Shown one piece after another: positions 1 to 7,542 of a DNA stretch of 64,000 nt; positions within the stretch are counted from its first letter, which is position 1, and each line of letters opens with the position of its first letter. The DNA comes from Lichenicoccus sp964246745 (GTDB lineage Bacteria; Pseudomonadota; Alphaproteobacteria; Acetobacterales; Acetobacteraceae), in the NCBI GenBank assembly GCA_964246745.1, contig CAXTRK010000001.1:124001-188000 (forward strand). The letters run 5' to 3'. The translations under genes and the position numbers were made by a program. The notes under the pieces were generated by a model. It was not told where the DNA came from. It did no database searches and saw nothing but the letters and a program-made list of their open reading frames with translations.

Positions 1-504
1 AGCTTTGATCTGCCACGGCACCAGGCCGCCGCGGTGCTCTGCTTCTGCGCGCCCGGGCTCCGCTTCCTGCACCAGGGCCAGATCGAAGGTGCCCGCGTGC
101 ACATCCCGATCCATCTTGACCGCGGGCCGGTCGAGGAGGTCGATGCCGCCATCGAGGCGTTCTACACCGACTTGTTGGCGGCGCTGCGCGATCCCGTGCT
201 GCGGCAGGGCAGCTTCGCGCCGCTGACCGCGTCGGCGGCCTCGGAGGGAAATCCAAGCCACGAGGCTTTCATCGCGGCATGCTGGTCGGACGACGGCCCG
301 AGACTTCTCGTGGTCGCGAACTATCGCGCCGATCGCGGCCAGTGCCGGGTTCGGCTTGATCATCCGGCCTTGCGTGGCCGGCTGGTCGCACTCTCCGATC
401 GGCTCGGCCCCGAACATTACGCCCGCGACGGCACCATGATGGCCAGCGAAGGCTTGTATGTCGACCTGCCTGGCTGGGGCTACAACCTGTTCGCGATCGG
501 CTGA
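1..504 (+). CDS. GH13 alpha-amylase-family glycosidase, C-terminal part
   Basis: Only the last 167 codons are visible; the gene enters from the left edge in frame 1 and stops at TGA 502-504. The stretch PGLRFLHQGQ about 20 residues in is the typical end of the GH13 catalytic barrel, where the active-site loop of alpha-amylase, trehalose synthase and maltosyltransferase-type enzymes lies. After it comes a beta-rich C-terminal domain of about 110 residues ending in a GLYVDLPGWGYNLFAIG segment. The family acts on alpha-glucans. The glgC-glgA genes 14 kb away fit a glycogen or trehalose role, but the catalytic residues lie outside the window, so the exact enzyme cannot be named. Confidence 0.75.
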   Translation, partial: SFDLPRHQAAAVLCFCAPGLRFLHQGQIEGARVHIPIHLDRGPVEEVDAAIEAFYTDLLAALRDPVLRQGSFAPLTASAASEGNPSHEAFIAACWSDDGPRLLVVANYRADRGQCRVRLDHPALRGRLVALSDRLGPEHYARDGTMMASEGLYVDLPGWGYNLFAIG

Positions 505-517
505 CGCACCGCATCGG

Positions 518-2152
518 TCAGGCAGCCTTGACGTCAGCGACGAAGCTGTTGACCTCGCGGTCGAGCAGTTCCGCCTGCTGCGAGAGGTCTGAGGCGGCGC
601 CCAGCACCTGGCTTGCGGCGGCTCCGGTGTCGTTGGCGGCGTGACTGACGCCGTCGATGTTCAGCGTCACGTCATGGGTCGCGCGCGCGGTCTGCTGGAC
701 GTTGCGCGCGATCTCGGCGGTGGCGGCGCCCTGCTGCTCGACCGCGGCGGCAATGGTGGTGGCGATGACGCTGACTTCCTGGATCGTGGCGGTGATGCTG
801 CGTATCGCCTCCACCGCCTCGCGTGTCGCGGCCTGAATCTGGCTGACCTGGGCGGCGATCTCGCCTGTGGCCTTGGCGGTCTGGCTGGCCAGGTTCTTCA
901 CTTCGGAGGCCACCACGGTGAAACCCTTGCCGGCGTCGCCGGCGCGTGCCGCCTCGATGGTGGCATTCAGCGCCAGCAGATTGGTCTGTCCGGCGATATC
1001 GCTGATCAGGCTGACGACGTGGCCGATCCGGTTGGCCGCTTCGGCGAGCGCGCGCACGATCGCATCGGTGCGTTGCGCGTCCGCGACCGCGCGGCCCGCC
1101 ACACGCGCGGATTGCGCCACCTGGTGGCCGATTTCGCTGATCGACACCGACAGCTCCTCGGCCGCCGCCGCGACGGTCTGCACACCCATGCTTGCTGCCT
1201 CCGCCGAGGCGCCGACCGTGCTGGCCTTGCGGTTGGCTTCCTCGGCGGTACCGCTCAGAGAGTGCGCGGTCGATCTCAGGTCGGTCGAGCCGGCCGAAAG
1301 AATTCGAGCCATCACCGCGACCTTGGCCTCGAAGCCGCGCACCAAGCCGTCCAGCCGGAGCGCCCGCCGCTCGCTGTTGGCGCGCTGCGCGTCCTGCTCG
1401 GCGGCAAGCGTCTCCGCCAGGATCATGTTGTCCTTGAAGACCTGCAACGCCGCGGCCATGTCGCCGACCTCGTCGCGTCTGCCGATGCGGGGGATCGCGG
1501 TGTCGAGGTCGTGGGCTGCAAGCTGCCCCATGGCATCGGTCATCTCGCGCAGCGGACGGCCGATCAATCGACTCAGCGCCACGCCGACCAGGATGGCGGC
1601 AAGCAGCGATACGCCTGCGCCGCCGCAGACCACCAGGACCGTGCTGCGGGCGGCGGACGCCTCGGCGGCGACCCATCCCGACAGCCTGACCTGCTCCGCG
1701 GCACGCAGGGCTGCGACCTCGGAATGAATTTTGATCATCGCTTCCTTGCCAGGATTGGCGAGCGCCGCCTCGCGGCGCCAGGCAGTGACGAAGCCGTCGA
1801 GCGCACGCAGCCGGGCGCTCTGCGCCGGACAATTCGAGGTCAGCGATCTCGCCTGGTCAAGCGCCTTCGCATAGTCCGCCTCGCCGCGTTGGAAATCGGC
1901 CACGTAGATCGGATCGCCGGTGAGCAGCGATCCGCGCCGGCTGCTCTCCTGCTGCACCACGGCGACCAGCGCGTCGTTCACCGAGAACATCACCGCGTCC
2001 GAATGGCTTCGCGACAATGATGCATGCTCGGCGACGCGAAGCTTTTGGAAGGTGAGCACGCTGGTCGCGAGCAGCACCGCGATGATGGGGACAAACGCGA
2101 GCACGATCTTGTCGCGTATTGAAAGATCGGCGATGCGACCGCGGCGCCTCAT
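518..2152 (-). CDS. Methyl-accepting chemotaxis protein
   Basis: A 544-residue transmembrane chemoreceptor. A short cytoplasmic N-terminus is followed by TM1 (about 15-34), a periplasmic helical region of about 135 residues that looks like a four-helix or CHASE3-type sensor, TM2 (171-194), a HAMP domain (about 195-247) and a signalling domain (about 300-530). The conserved hairpin tip is present around the segment IAGQTNLLALNATIEAARAG. It would pass ligand signals to the CheA/CheW complex, plausibly the one encoded at 56.7-61.7 kb. No C-terminal CheR/CheB-tethering pentapeptide is seen. A GGAGGG Shine-Dalgarno lies just before the ATG. The ligand cannot be predicted. Confidence 0.93.
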   Translation of the reverse strand: MRRRGRIADLSIRDKIVLAFVPIIAVLLATSVLTFQKLRVAEHASLSRSHSDAVMFSVNDALVAVVQQESSRRGSLLTGDPIYVADFQRGEADYAKALDQARSLTSNCPAQSARLRALDGFVTAWRREAALANPGKEAMIKIHSEVAALRAAEQVRLSGWVAAEASAARSTVLVVCGGAGVSLLAAILVGVALSRLIGRPLREMTDAMGQLAAHDLDTAIPRIGRRDEVGDMAAALQVFKDNMILAETLAAEQDAQRANSERRALRLDGLVRGFEAKVAVMARILSAGSTDLRSTAHSLSGTAEEANRKASTVGASAEAASMGVQTVAAAAEELSVSISEIGHQVAQSARVAGRAVADAQRTDAIVRALAEAANRIGHVVSLISDIAGQTNLLALNATIEAARAGDAGKGFTVVASEVKNLASQTAKATGEIAAQVSQIQAATREAVEAIRSITATIQEVSVIATTIAAAVEQQGAATAEIARNVQQTARATHDVTLNIDGVSHAANDTGAAASQVLGAASDLSQQAELLDREVNSFVADVKAA

Positions 2153-2195
2153 GACGTGCCCTCCGGAAGGAGGCGCTGATCTTGGCCGCGCGCGG

Positions 2196-2210
2196 TGAAG
2201 GCCTGGTTAA
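2196..2210 (-). promoter_or_regulatory. Possible CtrA-type site upstream of the chemoreceptor
   Basis: On the minus strand the sequence reads TTAA, seven bases, TTCA, one mismatch from the CtrA consensus TTAA-N7-TTAA. It lies 44-58 bases before the MCP start. CtrA controls motility genes in many alphaproteobacteria, but the match is short and imperfect. Confidence 0.2.
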
Positions 2211-2301
2211 CGCGCCCTGTTTTCCAGCGTCCGGTTCTGCTCTAGATCATCGTGCAGGGGCGGCACGTCTCACGCCTTCACACATTGCCTGGTCGAGAAC
2301 C

Positions 2302-3504
2302 ATGTCCCTGATTGCCGCGCGCCTGAAAACCATCAGCCCAAGCCAGACCATCGCAATTTCCACCAAGGCGCGGGCGCTCAAGGCGGCCGGGCGCGACATC
2401 ATCAGCCTGTCCGCGGGGGAGCCCGATTTCGACACGCCGGAAAACGTCAAGCAGGCGGCAATCCGCGCCATCGAAGCCGGGCAGACCAAATACACTGACG
2501 TTTCCGGCACGCTTGCGCTGAAGCGCGCGGTCGCCGAGCGGTTCCGGCTGGATTCGGGTCTCGACTACCGTCCGGAAGAGATCATCGTCTGCACCGGCGG
2601 CAAGCAGGTGATCTACAACGCGATGATGGCGACGCTCGATCAGGGCTGCGAGGTCATCATCCCCTCGCCATGCTGGGTGTCCTATCCGGACATCGTGGCG
2701 CTGGCAGGCGGCACGCCGGTGATCATCCCGTGCGGCCCGAACACCGGCTTCAAGCTGCGCGCCGAGGAACTGGCAGAGGCGATCACGCCGCGGACCAAGT
2801 GGTTCTTTCTCAACAGCCCGAACAACCCGACCGGGGCGGCCTATTCGGCGGCCGAGCTGCGGGCGCTCTGCGACGTGCTGCTCGATCACCCGGATGTCTG
2901 GATCTTCACCGACGATATCTATGACAAGCTGGTCTATGACGGTTTCGAGGCGGCAACCATCGTGCAGGTCGAGCCGCGTCTGCGCGACCGCACCGTGACC
3001 ATGAACGGCTGCTCGAAGGCCTATGCGATGACTGGCTGGCGGATCGGTTTCGCGGGCGCGCCAGCGGCCCTGATCAAGGCGATGGACACGCTGCAAAGCC
3101 AGTCCACCTCGAACGCGAGCTCGATCAGCCAGGCGGCGGCGTTGGAGGCATTGACCGGGCCGCAGGATTTCATCCGCGGGATGGTGGCGGCCTACCAGGA
3201 GCGGCGCGACCTCGTCGTGCGCATGCTGGGCGAGGCGCCAGGCCTTACCTGCCACAAGCCGGAGGGCGCCTTCTACGTGTATCCCTCGATGCGTGGCTGC
3301 ATCGGCAAGACCAGCGCCGGCGGCGCCCTCATCACGGATGACGAGAGTTTTGTGGTGGCCCTGCTCGAGGAAGCGGGAGTGGCCGCCGTGCACGGCAGCG
3401 CGTTCGTCTTCCCGGGCCATTTCCGGGTCAGCTACGCCACCGACAATGCGAGCCTCAGGGAGGCCTGCGCGCGCATCCAGCGCTTCTGCGCGGCCCTGTC
3501 CTGA
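2302..3504 (+). CDS. Class I aminotransferase (aspartate aminotransferase type), first copy
   Basis: A PLP-dependent aminotransferase of 400 residues, full length for the AspC/AatA gamma-type subgroup. The PLP-binding lysine is K239 in the motif GCSKAYAMTGWRIG. The loop SPNNPTGAAY and the C-terminal arginine region (HFRVSYA) are also present. The start at ATG 2302 (MSLIAARL) fits the family N-terminus; the reading frame extends 40 codons further up but that part is not family-like. It is followed two bases later by a clear paralogue, so the two are almost certainly co-transcribed. It probably transfers amino groups from aspartate or a related amino acid to 2-oxoglutarate; the exact substrate is not certain. 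Confidence 0.9.
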   Translation: MSLIAARLKTISPSQTIAISTKARALKAAGRDIISLSAGEPDFDTPENVKQAAIRAIEAGQTKYTDVSGTLALKRAVAERFRLDSGLDYRPEEIIVCTGGKQVIYNAMMATLDQGCEVIIPSPCWVSYPDIVALAGGTPVIIPCGPNTGFKLRAEELAEAITPRTKWFFLNSPNNPTGAAYSAAELRALCDVLLDHPDVWIFTDDIYDKLVYDGFEAATIVQVEPRLRDRTVTMNGCSKAYAMTGWRIGFAGAPAALIKAMDTLQSQSTSNASSISQAAALEALTGPQDFIRGMVAAYQERRDLVVRMLGEAPGLTCHKPEGAFYVYPSMRGCIGKTSAGGALITDDESFVVALLEEAGVAAVHGSAFVFPGHFRVSYATDNASLREACARIQRFCAALS

Positions 3505-3506
3505 CC

Positions 3507-4709
3507 ATGCCGCCGCTGGCCGGCCGCCTTGCGTCGCTGCGGCCGCCGGCGACCATCGGCATGTCGGCGCGTGCGCGTGCGCTGCGTGCCGCCGGACACC
3601 AGGTCATTTCGCTTGCCATCGGCGAGCCGGACGAGGACACGCCGCCGGCCGCCATTCTCGCGGCGCATGAAGCGGCCCTGGCCGGGCAGACGAAATATCC
3701 TCCGACCGAAGGCACCGCCGCCTTGAAGCAGGCGGTGCGCGGGAAGTTCGCGCGCGAAAACGGGCTTGAGTTCGCCGACAGCGAGGTGATGATCGGCAAT
3801 GGCGGCAAGCAGATCCTGTTCAATGCGCTGATGGCCACGCTCGACCCCGGAGACGAGGTGGTGATCCCGGCGCCCTACTGGGCAAGCACGCCGATGATCG
3901 CGCAGGTGCTGGGTGCCCGCACGGTGCATCCGCAATGCCCGGAAGCGCTCGGCTTCGCGCTCACGCCAGAGGCGCTGGAGGCGGCGATCACGCCCCGCAC
4001 GCGCTGGGTGATCCTGAACTTTCCGAACAATCCGACCGGCGCCACCTGCGGGCCGGACGGCTTGCGCGGGCTCGCGTCGGTATTGGCGCGTCATCCGCAC
4101 GTCTGGGTGCTGTCCGACGAGATCTACGAGCATCTGGTGCATGACGGGCCGCCGCATGTCTCGCTCGCGCGGATTGCCCCGGAGTTGCGCGACCGTGTGC
4201 TGACGCTGAGCGGCGTATCAAAGACCTACGCGATGACGGGATGGCGGATCGGCTTCGGCGCGGGTCCGGCGAGGCTGATCGCGGCGATGGCTGTGGTGCA
4301 GAGCCATTCCACCTCCGGGGCAAGCAGCATCAGCCAGGCGGCGGCGGCGGCGGCGCTCGCCAGCGACGCGGGCCAGGTGGCGGTGATGCGCGAGACCTAT
4401 CGACGCCGCCGCGACATGGTGGTGGCGGCGCTGCAGGCGATGCCGGGTGTGAGCTGCGCGATGCCGCACGGCGCGTTCTACGCCTATCCGGGGATAGCCG
4501 GCTGTCTCGGCCGCACCAGCGCGGGCGGTGCGGCAATCGAGACCGACGAGGATTTCGCGCTCGCCTTGCTGGAAGAGGCGCATGTGGCCACCGTGCACGG
4601 CGCGGCCTTCGGGATGAGCCCCTATCTGCGTCTCAGCGTCGCCGCTGGCGACGACGACCTGCGCGAGGCCTGCGCGCGCATGGCGTCGTTCTGCGAAGGG
4701 CTGCGCTGA
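3507..4709 (+). CDS. Class I aminotransferase, second (tandem) copy
   Basis: A 400-residue paralogue of the preceding gene with the same length, the same lysine position (K239, in LSGVSKTYAMTGWRIG), the same NFPNNPTGAT loop and the same GRTSAGGA segment near the C-terminus. The substrate-side residues differ, for example PAPYWAS here against PSPCWVS in copy one, so the pair may have split substrate specificity. The start ATG lies two bases after the stop of the first copy. The pair looks like a tandem duplication with later divergence; which amino acids each one uses cannot be read from sequence. Confidence 0.88.
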   Translation: MPPLAGRLASLRPPATIGMSARARALRAAGHQVISLAIGEPDEDTPPAAILAAHEAALAGQTKYPPTEGTAALKQAVRGKFARENGLEFADSEVMIGNGGKQILFNALMATLDPGDEVVIPAPYWASTPMIAQVLGARTVHPQCPEALGFALTPEALEAAITPRTRWVILNFPNNPTGATCGPDGLRGLASVLARHPHVWVLSDEIYEHLVHDGPPHVSLARIAPELRDRVLTLSGVSKTYAMTGWRIGFGAGPARLIAAMAVVQSHSTSGASSISQAAAAAALASDAGQVAVMRETYRRRRDMVVAALQAMPGVSCAMPHGAFYAYPGIAGCLGRTSAGGAAIETDEDFALALLEEAHVATVHGAAFGMSPYLRLSVAAGDDDLREACARMASFCEGLR

Positions 4710-4749
4710 GGTTCGCGATCAAGGTTGGCCGCTTGAAATGTGCCTGGAA

Positions 4750-4770
4750 GCGGGCGTAATCGAAGCCCGC
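4750..4770. terminator. Possible hairpin after the aminotransferase pair
   Basis: A six-base-pair inverted repeat GCGGGC/GCCCGC with a nine-base loop, 40 bases after the second aminotransferase. No T-run follows, so it is a weak terminator candidate. The rest of the 259-base gap (4710-4968) shows no gene. Confidence 0.25.
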
Positions 4771-4968
4771 CCGGCGTTGGCAGGTCGCGGGTGCGGCGTG
4801 TTGTAGGGCGGCGCGTGCGTGCCTGGATCAGGTGTCGCTCGACTGGGCGAGAGATGCGAACAGGTTCAACAGTAGCCGGCCGCCGGCTTTGGAGATAGAC
4901 TCCTGGATTTATGTCGCTCGAGCTCATTAGGTTTCCCGAAATCAGGAACATTGAGCCCATAGTGTAGC

Positions 4969-5586
4969 ATGGTCGAAGAAACCCCCATATTGCCTGCCCA
5001 CATTGAAGAAACTGTACAGGCAATCGCCCGGCTTCAGGCCGATCACCGCAACGAGGCCGGCACGCTGCAAAGGCTGGTTGATCGCCTCACCGCCTGGATC
5101 GGCCGGCCGCAGTTTGTCGCAGCTCTGACCGTGATGATTGTCTTCTGGGTGGCAGCTAACCTGATGGCGTCTCGCGCAGGCTTCGTGCCATGGGACGAGC
5201 CGCCATTCGTATGGCTTCAGGGATTGCTGGCGCTGCTCGCGCTTTATGTCGCAGTCCTGATTCTAACGACCCAACGGCGGGAAGACCTGCTCGCAGGTTA
5301 TCGCGAGCAGCTCACCCTGGAACTAGCAATCTTGGGCGAACAGAAATCAGCCAAGATCATCGCACTACTTGAAGAAATACGTCGTGACAGCCCCACGTTG
5401 AGAAATCGCGTGGACGACGTGGCGACCGCGATGTCAGTGGCTGCCGATCCGCAAGCCGTGTTGGATGCAATCAAGGAGAACGAGGACACCCCGCTTGCGG
5501 CAGCGGCGGACATATTGACAACGTTGGACCCGGAACGTGACTCCGAAGTGCCTGATAAACCGCCTGACGCAAGGGCCGCGTTTTAG
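4969..5586 (+). CDS. DUF1003 membrane protein
   Basis: A 205-residue protein matching the DUF1003 family. It has two transmembrane helices at about 45-65 and 80-100, separated by the family-typical segment WDEPPFVWLQGLL and followed by a QRREDLLA turn. A soluble helical tail of about 90 residues follows. The DUF1003 family has no established function; it is an inner-membrane protein with both termini probably cytoplasmic. The acidic, proline-rich last 30 residues look disordered. It stands alone on the plus strand between the aminotransferases and the accessory patch. Confidence 0.8.
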   Translation: MVEETPILPAHIEETVQAIARLQADHRNEAGTLQRLVDRLTAWIGRPQFVAALTVMIVFWVAANLMASRAGFVPWDEPPFVWLQGLLALLALYVAVLILTTQRREDLLAGYREQLTLELAILGEQKSAKIIALLEEIRRDSPTLRNRVDDVATAMSVAADPQAVLDAIKENEDTPLAAAADILTTLDPERDSEVPDKPPDARAAF

Positions 5587-5597
5587 TTGTTATGTTT

Positions 5598-5885
5598 CTA
5601 ACGATCGCCTGCCACCGTGCAGCCGGTCTTGCCGGAGGCCGCGATCTCGCGAGCAGATGCCGCGAGGTCGGCGCGAAAACTGGGGCTCGCGTGCAGCACG
5701 GCGACCAGGGCCGCGGCATCGAGTTCGCCCGCGGCCACGTTGCTTTGCCAGTTCACGCCGCAGGCAACCCGGCTCTGGCCGATATCGCGTCCGTGCGAGA
5801 GGATCGCGCCGGCGCGGTCCGGTGCCGCTTCGCGCGACGGGTAGGACGGGCTGCGATCAAGCCGGGTGAAGCTGGTCACGCAGGC
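5598..5885 (-). pseudogene. Truncated copy of the class A acid-phosphatase-like gene
   Basis: The protein in this frame (TRLDRSPSYPSRE through KTGCTVAGDR) is nearly identical to the C-terminal third of the gene at 6796-7542. The 5' two thirds (signal peptide and N-terminal domain) are missing. An in-frame 39-base deletion after PSREAA removes 13 codons (LGWSLALILAEVA in the full copy). DNA similarity starts exactly at the shared TAG stop and fades near 5885. An ATG at 5903 could start a 101-residue peptide, but it would lack export signal and fold. This is a decayed duplicate; it lies directly downstream of the DUF2442 gene on the same strand. Confidence 0.85.
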
Positions 5886-5929
5886 CGATGGTCTCTGAGG
5901 CATTAGCGGATGCCTCTAAACCTTCTTTG

Positions 5930-6364
5930 TCACCGCGTCTCCCGGCTGCCGCCTGCGGCCGTCCTGGGCGGTCGGCCACCCCGCCGCCCGTTCTCACGTG
6001 CCGCCGCGGCTTTGGCGGCGGTGCGCGCCTGCCCGCCCGCAGCGCCGAGTCGTGCCGCCATCCAGTGCCGGGAGCCAAGTACGCCTTCCAGCAGCGCCGG
6101 CACGTAGAGATCGGCGTCAAGCCGGGGAAAGTGAACCCCAAGCCCCATTCCGTCCACCTGCACTACTCGAAGATCCTCGGCCGAGGCTCCCGCCAAGCCC
6201 TCCACGTCACGCGGTGCCAGCCCGAGTTCCACGCCCGTGGACAGGGCGATGACAACGCGCCCACGGCCAGCGTCATAACGCGCGGCGACTGCGCGCGGCC
6301 CGCATAGGCGCGCCTCGCCGCGACTCTTGGCTGTCTCAAACTGTTCGTCCGTCAACTCAACCAT
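5930..6364 (-). CDS. DUF2442 domain protein
   Basis: A 144-residue protein with an N-terminal DUF2442 domain (about 15-80) containing the segment VVIALSTGVELGLAPRDVEGL, followed by an Ala/Arg-rich basic tail after residue 105. DUF2442 proteins are commonly encoded next to DUF4160 proteins in small two-gene units that resemble toxin-antitoxin pairs; the biochemical role is not established. The ATG at 6364 overlaps the stop of the DUF4160 gene by eight bases, which indicates translational coupling and decides the start over further-upstream candidates. The basic tail could bind DNA (inference). Confidence 0.72.
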   Translation of the reverse strand: MVELTDEQFETAKSRGEARLCGPRAVAARYDAGRGRVVIALSTGVELGLAPRDVEGLAGASAEDLRVVQVDGMGLGVHFPRLDADLYVPALLEGVLGSRHWMAARLGAAGGQARTAAKAAAARENGRRGGRPPRTAAGGSRETR

Positions 6365-6590
6365 GGAACCGCCTCCAGGCATCCAATAGGGCCGCGCGGT
6401 GTTCGGCGGCCAAATCCAGCACTCGCCGGGCATCGCGCTGCGCGCATGGACCAACGATCTCACGGACCTCCGGGCCTCGAAGGTTCACTACGACGACCCA
6501 GCCCGGTCCGAGGACGTAAACATGGGCGGGCAGGTGATCGTTTGGATACACAACGAAGCGCAGCCCGCCGATGCGGAGAACCGTTGGCAT
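6357..6590 (-). CDS. DUF4160 domain protein
   Basis: A 77-residue protein of the DUF4160 family. Typical features are the start MPTVLRIGGLRFVVYPNDH, the PAHVYV motif and a helical C-terminus. It is the upstream partner of the DUF2442 gene, which overlaps its stop by eight bases. Such pairs are spread patchily among genomes and are often listed as putative toxin-antitoxin modules, without firm proof. Here the pair sits between an intact and a truncated copy of the same phosphatase-like gene, which suggests insertion or local rearrangement. Confidence 0.75.
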   Translation of the reverse strand: MPTVLRIGGLRFVVYPNDHLPAHVYVLGPGWVVVVNLRGPEVREIVGPCAQRDARRVLDLAAEHRAALLDAWRRFHG

Positions 6591-6795
6591 AGAACGATCT
6601 TAGCACGCTACCAGGCTAAAACCCAAGCGGTCTGGTTTTGTCCTGTAGGTCGGATCGATCTTTGTATTATGTCGTCAAACGACGGCTGATAGAGTGGCAC
6701 GGTCGCCTCAGGCTCAATAGCGGCAGCGGGCCGACATACTCGCCCTGCTCGGCTTCCGTGTGTGGCGAGCGTCGCCGGCGCCTGACCGGGTGCCG

Positions 6796-7125
6796 CTAAC
6801 GATCGCCTGCCACCGTGCAGCCGGTCTTGCCGGAGGCTGCGACCTCGCGACCTGATGCCGCGAGGTCGGCGCGAAAGCTGGGGCTCGCGTGCAGCACGGC
6901 GACCAGGGCGGCGGCATCGAGCTCGCCCGCGGCCACGTCGCTCTGCCAGTTCACGCCGCAGGCAACCCGGCTCTGGCCGATGTCGCGCCCGTGCGAGAGG
7001 ATCGTGCCGGCACGCCCCGGCGCCACTTCGGCGAGGATCAGCGCCAGGCTCCAGCCCAGCGCCGCTTCGCGCGACGGATAGGACGGGCTGCGATCAAGCC
7101 GGGTGAAGCGGGGCACGCAGATCGG
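6796..7125. repeat. Region duplicated at 5598-5885 (direct repeat of the phosphatase-like gene 3' end)
   Basis: This segment and 5598-5885 share long runs of identical sequence, roughly nine in ten bases by eye apart from one 39-base gap. They are in the same orientation and flank the DUF4160/DUF2442 genes. Similarity starts precisely at the stop codon in both copies. Confidence 0.85.
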
Positions 7126-7542
7126 CTGATGCACATGCAGGAACGGCCGCCGCCTGCGGTAACGGCTTTGCGCCAAGGCGAGCTGATGCTCGATTTCGGG
7201 CGCCGCGCGCCGCCATAGCGCGGCCAAACCGGGTGGTGTCGCTGCTTTGAGCGGGATGCCGAGCGCGCAGCCGAAGCTTTGCAGCATGGCCTCGGGAGCG
7301 AGCAGGGTCTGGCGCCGCAATTCGTCCCAACGGGCGGGGTCGTTCTGGCGGATCGAGCGGGTGCGCAGAAAGATCGCGCCGTCAAGGAGCTGCGCGTCCG
7401 AGCCGGGCGCCGGAGGCGGCGGCAGCAGCGATGCGACGCCCTTCAGCAGCGCCGGATCGAGATAGGGCAGGGGAGTCGTCTCGGCGGCCGGCGCTGGCGC
7501 CCCCAACACAGAGAATGCCAGCGCCGCCCAGCATCGCCGCAT
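6796..7542 (-). CDS. Class A acid phosphatase (PAP2)-like protein with altered active site
   Basis: A 248-residue secreted PAP2-superfamily protein. A signal peptide (1-20, ending near APAPAAE) and the helical fold of class A bacterial acid phosphatases are recognisable: SRYRRRRPF, SYPSREAALGW, and SRVACGVNWQSDVAAGE. The family motifs are KX6RP, PSGH and SRX5HX3D. Here the Lys is Gln, PSGH reads PSRE, and the second His is Asn, while the RP and SR/D positions remain. Both catalytic histidines are therefore missing, so it is probably not an active phosphatase of the normal type. Its ATG overlaps the stop of the upstream hydrolase by one base (TGATG), so the two are translationally coupled. Confidence 0.8.
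   Translation of the reverse strand: MRRCWAALAFSVLGAPAPAAETTPLPYLDPALLKGVASLLPPPPAPGSDAQLLDGAIFLRTRSIRQNDPARWDELRRQTLLAPEAMLQSFGCALGIPLKAATPPGLAALWRRAAPEIEHQLALAQSRYRRRRPFLHVHQPICVPRFTRLDRSPSYPSREAALGWSLALILAEVAPGRAGTILSHGRDIGQSRVACGVNWQSDVAAGELDAAALVAVLHASPSFRADLAASGREVAASGKTGCTVAGDR

Noticed and set aside
2182..2301. An upstream 40-codon extension of the first aminotransferase
   Set aside because: The extra residues do not resemble the family, and ATG 2302 gives the same length as the paralogue.
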